From: Massilia varians
GTDB taxonomy: Bacteria; Pseudomonadota; Gammaproteobacteria; Burkholderiales; Burkholderiaceae_D
Direction: 5' to 3'
DNA: 64,000 nt
Assembly: GCF_027923905.1 (NCBI RefSeq)
Contig: NZ_AP026966.1
Span: 3,721,001 to 3,785,000 of the forward strand
The stretch's first letter is position 1. Each line of letters opens with the position of its first letter. Made by a program: the position numbers and the translations under genes. The notes below the pieces were generated by a model. That model saw only the letters and a list, made by a program, of their open reading frames with translations. It was not told the origin of the DNA and searched no databases. Shown in pieces: positions 14,159 to 21,752 of this stretch.

Positions 14159-15805
14159 ATGGCACCAAACGATCGCCTCGACCAGGACGCCGCACTGCTG
14201 CTCGACCCCGGACCGGAGCGCGCCGACTCGTCGGACACCAAAGGCCCCTGGGCCGTCGCCGAAGCCACCGTCGGCACCGACGCCGTGCAGCCTGCGCTGC
14301 AGGGGACCGGCTTCACCTACCGCCACGACTGGGGCATGCGCCGCGGCGAATGGCTGCTGCGCCTCGGCTGGGACCTGATCCAGCCCGGCTCGCAGGTCTT
14401 CGTGGCCATCGGCGAAGGCGTGCCGGGCGGTCCGCCCGCCGGCAAGTTCATCGGCGCGGCCCGCTACACCGTCCACAACGTCGCGCCGCGTTCCAACGGC
14501 GTCGACATCTGGGTCAACATCGAGTGGAGCGCCGACATCTCGCTCTACGTCGATTACCTGATCGTCAATCCGCCCGCCGCGCCGCCCAGCCTACGCACGG
14601 TCTCGGTCACGGTGCACCGCCACAGCAGCGTAGCCCTGAGCGAAGCCGAGGCCGACCGGATCCTCGCCGACATGGGCACGATCCTCCAGAACGACGACAG
14701 CGGGCCGGACGTCGCGACCCCGGTCCGCTTCGTGCGCAACGGCGCGGTCCGGCTGCTACCGGCCAACGTCCCCGGGACCATCCAGACCTCGAGCGACCTG
14801 ACTGCGCTCTTGAACGCCGGCAGCGGCGTCAAGGTCGTCCAGGCCATCCGCTGGTGCGGCGGCCCCGGTGACAGCATCATCGGCTGCGCCCCGGTCGGCA
14901 GCGCCTCGGTCAACGTGGCCGCGGTGCGCTTCACGGCCAACCAGGAAGGCCTGATCTGGGTGCACGAGTACGGCCACAACTGCGGCCTGAGCCACCGCAC
15001 CGACGACCCGCGCGCGGTCATGTACCCGTCCGTCGGGGTCGACCACAACGTGGTCAACGCGGCGGAATCCTCGGCTTTCCTTTCGGGCCCGCTGAGCATC
15101 GGCGGCCAGGTGATGCCCGCCGGCGGCTGCTCCTGCGGCGCGGGCGGCATGGCGCTGCCCGCCGATGTGCGCGACTTCGTCTCCCGGCACTGGGTGGAAG
15201 GCGTGCCCTGGGAGCTGGCCTCGCAGTACGGCGAGAAGGACGCCCGCCTGCTGCTCGAGTGGCTGGTGGACGAACCGGAACGGCACGAGGAGTTCCTGAC
15301 CCAGATCGTGGCCACCCTCGGCTACATCGGCAGCGAGATCGCAGTCCAGCCGATGATCGACTTCATCGAGCAGCCGCGCGCCGGTCGCGCCGTGTTCAAT
15401 GCCAAGAACACGGCCCTGCTGCGTCTCGGCGACCTGGCCAACCGCTCCGGCAGCCGGGCGGCGCTCGACTACCTGGCGCGGGTCGCGGGCGACATGGGCC
15501 TGGCGCGCACGCTGGCGGCGCCCCAGGCCACCGCGGAGCTGCAGGCGGCCAAGGCGCAGCATGAGGTGGTGGCGCCGAGCCTCGACACCCTGGCCGCCGA
15601 GCTCGCGGTGTCGGCCACCTTCGGGCTGGCGCTGGCCGGCACCGCGCAGGCGCAGCAGGCCGTGGAAGCGCTCAAGGGAGATGCCGACGCCTTCGCCAGC
15701 GTGAATCAGGCGGCGCTGGAAGCGGCCGGGATCGCCGCGACCGTGCAGGCCAAGGGACGGCAGGAGTACTACAGGATGAAGGCGCAACACCGGCATCACC
15801 TGTAA
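14159..15805 (+). CDS. Zincin-fold metallopeptidase with duplicated N-terminal domain
   Basis: This 548-aa protein has no signal peptide. Residues about 40-139 form the domain shared with the upstream gene. A linker and a zincin catalytic domain follow. The zinc site is HEYGHNCGLSH at 269-279 (His269, Glu270, His273, His279) and a Met-turn candidate, VMYPS, follows around residue 288, so it resembles a metzincin or matrixin. The rest, from about 340, is helical with LASQYGEKDARLLLEWLVDEPE and AALDYLARVAGD, perhaps HEAT-like. It lies 19 bp behind the upstream gene, so one transcript is likely. Substrate unknown. Secretion would need a non-classical route. Confidence 0.8.
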   Translation: MAPNDRLDQDAALLLDPGPERADSSDTKGPWAVAEATVGTDAVQPALQGTGFTYRHDWGMRRGEWLLRLGWDLIQPGSQVFVAIGEGVPGGPPAGKFIGAARYTVHNVAPRSNGVDIWVNIEWSADISLYVDYLIVNPPAAPPSLRTVSVTVHRHSSVALSEAEADRILADMGTILQNDDSGPDVATPVRFVRNGAVRLLPANVPGTIQTSSDLTALLNAGSGVKVVQAIRWCGGPGDSIIGCAPVGSASVNVAAVRFTANQEGLIWVHEYGHNCGLSHRTDDPRAVMYPSVGVDHNVVNAAESSAFLSGPLSIGGQVMPAGGCSCGAGGMALPADVRDFVSRHWVEGVPWELASQYGEKDARLLLEWLVDEPERHEEFLTQIVATLGYIGSEIAVQPMIDFIEQPRAGRAVFNAKNTALLRLGDLANRSGSRAALDYLARVAGDMGLARTLAAPQATAELQAAKAQHEVVAPSLDTLAAELAVSATFGLALAGTAQAQQAVEALKGDADAFASVNQAALEAAGIAATVQAKGRQEYYRMKAQHRHHL

Positions 15806-15835
15806 CAGGCTTGCGGTAGGGAAATAAAACCCGCG

Positions 15836-15865
15836 GACGCGGCCTTTGTCTATAATGGCCGCGTC
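15836..15865. terminator. Hairpin with perfect 9-bp stem between the metallopeptidase and fnr
   Basis: The arms GACGCGGCC and GGCCGCGTC are exact complements, with a 12-nt loop that contains TATAAT (15851-15856). A T-rich stretch (CATTTTCGTTTTCC) follows, so it may end the metallopeptidase transcript. Because the loop carries a perfect -10 hexamer 30 bp before the fnr start, it may also be part of the fnr promoter. Confidence 0.45.
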
Positions 15866-15885
15866 AGCATTTTCGTTTTCCTGCC

Positions 15886-16647
15886 ATGAACCAACCCATC
15901 TCGCTTCCGGGCGAAGCGCCGGTCATCCAGGCCCTCAAGGCCAGCTGCAGCGCCTGCAGCATGCACCAGCTGTGCCTGCCGATGGGGCTCGAGGATGCCG
16001 ACATCAACCGCCTCGACCAGATCATCGGCCGCCGCCGCCGCCTCGCGCGCGACGAGCGCCTGTACGCCATGGGCGAACCCTTCCGCAACCTGTACGCGGT
16101 GCGCTTCGGCCATTTCAAGACCTACCAGGTGAACGCCGCCGGCGAAGCCCAGATCACCGGCTTCCAGATGGCCGGCGAGCTGCTGGGCATGGACGCCATC
16201 AGCGGCACCCACCACTGCGACGCCGTGGCCCTCGAGGACAGCGAGGTGTGCGAGATCCCGTTCGCGCGCCTCGAAGAGCTGTTCGGCCACGTCCCCGCCC
16301 TGCTGCGCCACTTCCACCGCATCATGAGCCAGGAGATCACGCGCGAGCAGAACGTCATGCTGCTGCTCGGCAATATGCGTGCGGAGCAGCGCTTCGCCGT
16401 GTTCCTGGTCAACCTGTCGGCACGCTACGCGGCGCGCGGCTATTCGCCGACCAGCTTCCAGCTGCGCATGTCGCGCGAGGACATCGGCAACTACCTCGGG
16501 CTCACCATCGAAAGCATCAGCCGCCTGCTGTCGCGCTTCAAGAAGCAGGGCTGGCTGCAGGTGGACAAGCGCGAGGTCACCCTGCTCGATCCGGCCAGGC
16601 TCAAGGCGCTGGCCGCCGGCACCGAGGTCTGCAGCCCGATGGGCTAG
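15886..16647 (+). CDS. fnr: Fnr/Anr oxygen-sensing transcriptional regulator
   Basis: This 253-aa CRP/FNR-family regulator keeps all four [4Fe-4S] ligands, Cys21, Cys24, Cys30 and Cys122 (the last in VCEIPF, the same number as in E. coli FNR). The effector-like beta barrel contains ITGFQMAGELLGMDAI. The helix-turn-helix EDIGNYLGLTIESISRLLSRFKKQG has the Glu/Ser/Arg residues that read TTGAT half-sites. With oxygen absent the dimer activates its targets. In this window matching boxes precede ccoN, hemN and aer, and one more lies near the membrane hydrolase gene, so those are likely direct targets. Confidence 0.96.
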   Translation: MNQPISLPGEAPVIQALKASCSACSMHQLCLPMGLEDADINRLDQIIGRRRRLARDERLYAMGEPFRNLYAVRFGHFKTYQVNAAGEAQITGFQMAGELLGMDAISGTHHCDAVALEDSEVCEIPFARLEELFGHVPALLRHFHRIMSQEITREQNVMLLLGNMRAEQRFAVFLVNLSARYAARGYSPTSFQLRMSREDIGNYLGLTIESISRLLSRFKKQGWLQVDKREVTLLDPARLKALAAGTEVCSPMG

Positions 16648-16658
16648 GATTGCCCAGG

Positions 16659-17426
16659 ATGGCCGCCCTGCCGCCCGCCCCGCATCTGGATCTGCACCTG
16701 CGCAGCTATGGCGCCGCCCGTAGCGCGGACCGCCACGAGTTCGGCCAGCTGGTGCTGCCCGTGAGCGGCGAAGTCGCGCTCGAGATCGAAGGCCGCCAGG
16801 CCCGGCTCGATCCGCTGCGCGTGGCGGTGGTGGCGCCGCGCGCCTGGCACTCGCAGTGCAGTGCGGTCGCCAACCAGTCGCTGATCGTCGACCTGGGCCC
16901 GGAAACCTTCGCCGCGGGGCCCTGGCAGCGCCTGCTCGAGCAGCCCTTCGGCGCCATCGGTCCGGCCGCCCGCAAGCTGGTCGAATTCATGGGCATCCTG
17001 GCCGCCACCCGGCCCCCCGCCCCTTCCATGCTGGCCGGCTGGACGCCGCTGCTGCTCGACACCCTGGCGCTGGGCGCGCCCGCACCGCGCTCGCGCCTGG
17101 CCGCCCTGCGGGCCCGCATCGAGGCCGAACCCGGCCTGCCGTGGACCACCGAGGCCATGGCGCGCGTGGCCGGCCTGAGCGTGAGCCGCGTGCATGCCCT
17201 GTTTCGTGAGGAGCACGACAGCACGCCCCACGACTGGCTGCTGGACTGCCGCCTGCGCTACGCCTGCGAACGGCTGCGTGCCAGCAAGCGCCCGGTGGCC
17301 GAAATCGCGCTGGCGGCCGGCTTTTCCGAGCAGAGCGCCTTGACGCGCGCGATGCGCCGGGCGATGGACAGCACGCCCGCCGCCTACCGGCGCGCGTATC
17401 GAGAGAATCTGTCAAAGATCCAGTAG
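16659..17426 (+). CDS. AraC family transcriptional regulator
   Basis: The protein has 255 aa. The N-terminal cupin-like part contains HEFGQLVLPVSGEVALEIEG and ending VVAPRAWHSQ. The C-terminal double helix-turn-helix includes WTTEAMARVAGLSVSRVHALFREEHDSTPHDWLLDCRLRYACERL and VAEIALAAGFSEQSALTRAMRRAMDSTPAAYRRAY. It starts 12 bp after fnr. An EamA exporter gene follows on the same strand after 60 bp, an arrangement often seen when the regulator controls the exporter in response to the exported compound. The ligand is unknown. Confidence 0.9.
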   Translation: MAALPPAPHLDLHLRSYGAARSADRHEFGQLVLPVSGEVALEIEGRQARLDPLRVAVVAPRAWHSQCSAVANQSLIVDLGPETFAAGPWQRLLEQPFGAIGPAARKLVEFMGILAATRPPAPSMLAGWTPLLLDTLALGAPAPRSRLAALRARIEAEPGLPWTTEAMARVAGLSVSRVHALFREEHDSTPHDWLLDCRLRYACERLRASKRPVAEIALAAGFSEQSALTRAMRRAMDSTPAAYRRAYRENLSKIQ

Positions 17427-17486
17427 CGGCGGTCAAGAAGCGCGCCGGCATCCGGCCGACAATCTCCCTTCCCACGGAGATCGGCC

Positions 17487-18413
17487 ATGCTGTCACAGAT
17501 ACACACCAGAACCCATACCACGCAACTCGGCATCGGCGCCGGCATCGCCGCGGGCGCCTTCTGGGGCCTGGTGTTCCTTGCCCCGGAGCTGGCGCCCGGC
17601 TTCTCGCCGCTGCAGCTGTCGGCGGGCCGCTACCTCGCCTACGGCCTGGTCGCCGCCCTCCTCGTCGCCCGCGCCTGGCCGCGGCTCAGGCGGCGCCTGA
17701 CCCCGGCCGACTGGCGCGGCCTGGCCTGGCTCAGCCTGGCGGGCAACATCGTCTACTACCTGTTCCTGGCCCAGGCCGTGCAGTTGGGGGGCGTGGCCAT
17801 GACCTCGATCGTGATCGGGCTGCTGCCGATCACCGTGACGCTGGCGGGCCTGCGCGAACCCGACGCGGTGCCCTTGCGGCGTCTGGCGCCTTCGCTGCTG
17901 CTGGGCGGGGCCGGCCTGGCCTGCATCAGCCGGGACGCGCTGGCTTGCCTGGATGGCGGCGCGATCACCGGGCTGTTGTCGGCGGTCGGCGCGCTGCTGT
18001 CGTGGACCTTCTATGCGGTCGCCAACCGGCGCTGGCTGGCGCGCCTCGAGGGCATCTCGGCCAAGGAATGGAGCCTGCTGGTGGGGGTGATGACGGGCGC
18101 CCAGGCCCTGCTGCTGGCGGCACCGGCCTTCGCGGTCGGCGCCACGCCGCACACGGGCCCCGAGTGGCTGCGCTTCCTGGGCCTGGTGACGGCGGTCGGG
18201 ATCCTCTGTTCCGTGGTCGGCAACGCCCTGTGGAACCACGCCAGCCGCGCCCTGCCGATGGCCCTGATGGGCCAGATGATCGTGTTCGAGACCGTGTTCG
18301 CCTCGCTCTACGGCTTCCTGTGGGAGGCGCGCTGGCCGAGCGGGCTGGAGGCGGCGGCGCTGGTGTTCCTGGCCTCGGGCGTGGCGTCCTGCGCGGCCGT
18401 CCACCGTACTTAA
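17487..18413 (+). CDS. EamA/DMT family inner-membrane exporter
   Basis: This 308-aa protein has about ten membrane helices arranged as two EamA repeats. The second repeat includes GLLSAVGALLSWTFYAVANRRWL and VVGNALWNHASRALPMALMGQMIVFETVFASLYGFLWE, typical of the drug/metabolite transporter superfamily. It is expected to export a small metabolite such as an amino acid. The stop codon overlaps the stop of the convergent phosphoesterase gene (shared TTAA), leaving no room for a terminator between them. Confidence 0.9.
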   Translation: MLSQIHTRTHTTQLGIGAGIAAGAFWGLVFLAPELAPGFSPLQLSAGRYLAYGLVAALLVARAWPRLRRRLTPADWRGLAWLSLAGNIVYYLFLAQAVQLGGVAMTSIVIGLLPITVTLAGLREPDAVPLRRLAPSLLLGGAGLACISRDALACLDGGAITGLLSAVGALLSWTFYAVANRRWLARLEGISAKEWSLLVGVMTGAQALLLAAPAFAVGATPHTGPEWLRFLGLVTAVGILCSVVGNALWNHASRALPMALMGQMIVFETVFASLYGFLWEARWPSGLEAAALVFLASGVASCAAVHRT

Positions 18414-19243
18414 ATGTCGAGGACGAGATCGGGGCGGAATGCTTCCTGCTCGCCCTTGCTGAGATAGCCGAGCGGATTGGCCAGCACGCGGCAGGACCAC
18501 GGCCGGCCGGCCTCGATGCCGCTGACCACGTAGTCGTTGGCGCAGTGCAGGTGGCCGTGGATCCAGACGTCGGCCTGCGGAAACAAGCCGTCGAGCCCAT
18601 TGCAGAAGCCCGCGGTGCCGGGCGTCAGGCCATAGCGCGGGTCGGCGCTTTGCAGGCTGGGGGCGAAGTGGGTCACCACCACCGTGCTGCCGTCGAAGGG
18701 CGTCGCCAGCGCGCCGCGCAGCCAGTCCTGGCAGTCCAGCGCCATCGCGCGGATGCCCTCGGCCAGCACCTTCTCGCCGTTCTTCAGGGTGGTGTTCTTC
18801 GACAGGTACCAGTTGGCGGCGCGGAAGGCCTTCTCGCGTTTCTGCAGCTGCTTGGTCAGCTCCTGCTCGCGCAGCGCCAGCGCGTCGAAGTCGCTCCACA
18901 GGGTGGTGCCGATGAAGCGGACGCTCCCGATGACGAGCGTCTCGCGGTCCAGCCATTCGATGCCCAGGCGCGCGCAGCTGGCGCGCAGGCGCGCGTAGGC
19001 TTCGTCGTATTCCAGGCCATCGAATTCGTGGTTGCCGGGGATGTACAAGACACGCGCCGCGGGGGCGCCGGGCCGCAGCGGCGAGAAGCGTTCGAGTCCG
19101 AAATCCGTGTCGGTCAGACGCGACCCGGCCTGGTAGGAGCCGATGTCGCCGGCCAGGACGACGATGTCGGTGTCGCCGCGGATCTGCGGAATGAAACCCG
19201 CGTAGCGTTCGAGGTGCAGGTCGGAGAAAATCTGGATGCGCAT
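18410..19243 (-). CDS. Calcineurin-like metallophosphoesterase
   Basis: The 277-aa protein has the phosphoesterase motifs in order: FSDLHLE at the start, VLAGDIGS, YIPGNHEFDG, VVTHFAPS and HGHLH. These bind two metal ions at the active site. It is probably cytoplasmic with an unknown phosphodiester or phosphomonoester substrate. The start is the ATG of MRIQIFSDLHLE. The open frame continues upstream through the VOC gene in another register and is not used. Confidence 0.9.
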   Translation of the reverse strand: MRIQIFSDLHLERYAGFIPQIRGDTDIVVLAGDIGSYQAGSRLTDTDFGLERFSPLRPGAPAARVLYIPGNHEFDGLEYDEAYARLRASCARLGIEWLDRETLVIGSVRFIGTTLWSDFDALALREQELTKQLQKREKAFRAANWYLSKNTTLKNGEKVLAEGIRAMALDCQDWLRGALATPFDGSTVVVTHFAPSLQSADPRYGLTPGTAGFCNGLDGLFPQADVWIHGHLHCANDYVVSGIEAGRPWSCRVLANPLGYLSKGEQEAFRPDLVLDI

Positions 19244-19283
19244 GGTCGGCGCAGTATAGCGGTTTCCACCACCCCGCGCCGCC

Positions 19284-19712
19284 TCAGAAGCTGATGCGCA
19301 CGTAGGGCGCGCTGTGCTTTGCCGCGCCGTGGTGCACCGCTTCGATGTTGTTGCCGTCCGGGTCGAGCACGAAGGCGCCGTAGTAGCCCGGATGGTAGGC
19401 GCGCTCGCCCGGGCGCCCGTTGTCCCTGCCGCCGGCGGCCAGGGCCGGGAAATAAAAGGCGTCCACCATCTTGCGGTCGCGCGCCTGGAAGGCCAGGTGG
19501 TGGCGGCCGGTGAGCACGCCTTGGGCGGCCTGGCTGTCGCGGCTGGAGATGAACAGTTCGTCGGCCCAGAAATAATCGCTACCTGCACCGCCGAGCGGGA
19601 TGCCGAGCACCTCGAATACGGCGCCGTAGAACCGGCGCGATGCGGGCAGGTCCCTGACCACCAGCTGGATGTGGTCGATCAGCCTGCCGCGGTAGATCTC
19701 GTTTGTTTCCAT
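19284..19712 (-). CDS. VOC (glyoxalase/bleomycin resistance) superfamily protein
   Basis: This 142-aa protein has the paired beta-alpha-beta fold of vicinal oxygen chelate proteins: DHIQLVVRDLPASRRFYGAVFEVLG, HHLAFQARDRKMVDAFYFPALAAGG and GYYGAFVLDPDGNNIEAVHH. Candidate metal ligands are the His of DHIQ, the His of HHLAF and the Glu of NNIEAV. Members include isomerases, dioxygenases and drug-binding proteins, and the specific role here is open. The start METNEIYRG follows AGGAG. Confidence 0.88.
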   Translation of the reverse strand: METNEIYRGRLIDHIQLVVRDLPASRRFYGAVFEVLGIPLGGAGSDYFWADELFISSRDSQAAQGVLTGRHHLAFQARDRKMVDAFYFPALAAGGRDNGRPGERAYHPGYYGAFVLDPDGNNIEAVHHGAAKHSAPYVRISF

Positions 19713-19801
19713 GCTGCGCTCCTGCGAAAGAAGGTCATGAAAGACGGCGTGTGCGCGAGCAGTGTAGGAGCAAAACAGCGCACCGGCAAGCGCGCCAGTC
19801 G

Positions 19802-20377
19802 CTACGACAAGGGCGGCAGGTCGCCGCGTGCGGTGCGTTCCAGCATCCGCAAGGTGTCGCGCTCGATCCGAACGGCCGGGACGTGGCGCAGCACCTGGTC
19901 TGCAAAGGCGGGCAGGCCTGCCATGGCAACCGAGACGCGCAGGACTTGGCCGGGTTGCAGTTCGATCTTGAACCACCGCCCCAGGTTGCCGTAGCGGACC
20001 TCACGGACCTCGTCCCAGCCGAAGGCCAGGCGCTTACCCGTCGGCCGTCCGAAGTCCATGCCTGCCTCCGACACGGTATGCCGGGCGAAACGCCAGTCGG
20101 CCACCAGGTAAGCTCCCAGCAGTACGAAGCAGCTCATGAATGCATGGAACCAGGCGTTGACGCCCTCGTCCGGCCAGAAACTCGCGGCCACCATGACGCC
20201 GATGAAGAACAGCGTGCCGATCACCCCGATGACCAGACAACCCGCATGATGCTGCACGCGGCCGCCGGCCGCGGCGGCCGCGGCCCGGTGCCTGGCGCGC
20301 GCCAGCCAGCGCATGGTGAGCGTCATCGCCGCCACCCAGAACAATGTCTGTGCAAGCACGCGCAGCCAGTCGGGCAT
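19802..20377 (-). CDS. Membrane protein with PH-like C-terminal domain
   Basis: The protein has 191 aa. An N-terminal helix (VLAQTLFWVAAMTLTMRWLA) is followed by two more membrane segments (CLVIGVIGTLFFIGVMVAASF and AFMSCFVLLGAYLVADW). The cytoplasmic C-terminal half, TVSEAGMDFGRPTGKRLAFGWDEVREVRYG, resembles bacterial PH-like (YcxB or bPH) domains. The start ATG overlaps the upstream hydrolase stop as TGATG, so the two genes are probably cotranslated. Function is unknown. The PH-like call is from pattern only. Confidence 0.65.
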   Translation of the reverse strand: MPDWLRVLAQTLFWVAAMTLTMRWLARARHRAAAAAAGGRVQHHAGCLVIGVIGTLFFIGVMVAASFWPDEGVNAWFHAFMSCFVLLGAYLVADWRFARHTVSEAGMDFGRPTGKRLAFGWDEVREVRYGNLGRWFKIELQPGQVLRVSVAMAGLPAFADQVLRHVPAVRIERDTLRMLERTARGDLPPLS

Positions 20378-21744
20378 CACGGTAGTCCTTCATTCGGTGC
20401 GGCGATCGCGCCGCGGTACAAGGCGTCCGTGATGCGCTCCTGGAAGCGCGCCTCGGACGAGAAGCGTCCCGGGTGGCGGTCGGGGTCGTCGCCCACGCCG
20501 CTGCCCACGTAGATCATGCCGTTCTTCGTGGCCGGATCGAACACGAACAAGGCGTTCAGGCCCCAGGACCAGCCCAGGTGGCCGACCCCGGTGAAGCCGC
20601 CGCCTTCCACCAGGCGGTCGCCGCTGGCCCGGCCGTCCTTCATGATGCTGGTGTCCGTAAAATGCTGGTTGCCCAGGCCCCAGGCGTGGTACAGCCCACG
20701 AAAATTGTCGCTGTCGCCGTTGCCGCTGCCCGGCCGCAAGGTCCACTGGCGCGACAGCATCGTGGCCACCGTTTCCGGCTTAAGGATCCGCCGGCCCTGA
20801 TGTTCACCCCCGTTCATCAGCATCAGCATGATCTGCGCCAGCTCGCCGGCCGAGATCCGCAGGCTGCCCTGCGGGCCGAACAGGGTGCCGTTGCTGCCCA
20901 CCGCATAGCGTTCCAGGCCCGGCGGCGCGACGGGCGGATTGACGTGGAAATCGTCGGACTGCGCGATCCATGGGCCGTTCGGGTCCCAGCGCTCGTCGCC
21001 GTCCTTTTCGCGGCGCCGGTAGAGCGTTGCCGCATCCTCGATCCGGGCGGGTGCGAAGTCGGCCAGGTAGAAGCCGGCCGTCAAGCCCATCGGGTCGAAC
21101 ACCAGGCGCCGCATCAGGCGGTCGAAGCGCTCGCCGCCGGCGCGCTCCATGATGGTGGCCACGATGCCCGAGTTGAAGTTGACGTACTCGAAGAAGCGCC
21201 CCGGCGCGTGGGTCCGGGACCACATGGCGCCCTTGCCGTGATGGCGCCCGCCCGGCTGCAGGACCTCCTTCAGGTCGACCGAGGGATCGAACTTGAAGCC
21301 ACCCTCGTCGCGCAGCGAAGAGGTGTGCGTGAGCAGCATGCGCAGGGTGATCGCTTGATCAGGAAAATGCGGGTTGCGCAGCCGGTAGCCGAGCCAGGCG
21401 CTGACGTCCTGGTCCAGCGCCAGCCTGCCCTGCTCCACCAGCTTCATCGCGCCCAGCGCGGTCGCCAGCTTGGACACCGAGGCGATGCGAAACATCGTGT
21501 CGGCGTCCATCGGCTGCGCCGGCACGGTGGCGGTGGCCAGGCGCTTGTAGCCGAACTGGCGGCTGTAGACGATCTCGCCGCCGCGAACGGCCACCACCGC
21601 CAGCCCGGGCAGCGGGATGGCGGGGTCGTCGACGATGGCCTGCAATTGCCGCGTCAAGGCCTCGGCCCGCGGCGCGGACAGGGGCGCGGCCGCGGCCGCA
21701 CAGGACAGCGCCGACAGCGCCAGCGTGGCCAGCGTCGCCTTCAT
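20377..21744 (-). CDS. Exported serine hydrolase of the beta-lactamase/class C family
   Basis: This roughly 455-aa protein carries a Sec signal peptide (MKATLATLALSALSCAAAAA). The nucleophile motif SVSK lies in MFRIASVSKLATALGAMKLVEQGRL, the second motif is likely YVNFNSG, and GHLGWSWG near the end resembles the third active-site motif. LLTHTSSLRDEGG is also typical. Such periplasmic enzymes act on peptides, esters or peptidoglycan fragments, and true beta-lactamase activity cannot be assumed. A GTG four codons upstream, overlapping the previous stop as GTGA, is an alternative start. Confidence 0.85.
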   Translation of the reverse strand: MKATLATLALSALSCAAAAAPLSAPRAEALTRQLQAIVDDPAIPLPGLAVVAVRGGEIVYSRQFGYKRLATATVPAQPMDADTMFRIASVSKLATALGAMKLVEQGRLALDQDVSAWLGYRLRNPHFPDQAITLRMLLTHTSSLRDEGGFKFDPSVDLKEVLQPGGRHHGKGAMWSRTHAPGRFFEYVNFNSGIVATIMERAGGERFDRLMRRLVFDPMGLTAGFYLADFAPARIEDAATLYRRREKDGDERWDPNGPWIAQSDDFHVNPPVAPPGLERYAVGSNGTLFGPQGSLRISAGELAQIMLMLMNGGEHQGRRILKPETVATMLSRQWTLRPGSGNGDSDNFRGLYHAWGLGNQHFTDTSIMKDGRASGDRLVEGGGFTGVGHLGWSWGLNALFVFDPATKNGMIYVGSGVGDDPDRHPGRFSSEARFQERITDALYRGAIAAPNEGLP

Positions 21745-21752
21745 GGATGGCT

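Noticed and set aside
15846..17426. 526-codon frame joining fnr region to the AraC gene
   Set aside because: Its first half is fnr read in the wrong frame; only the last 255 codons form an AraC protein.
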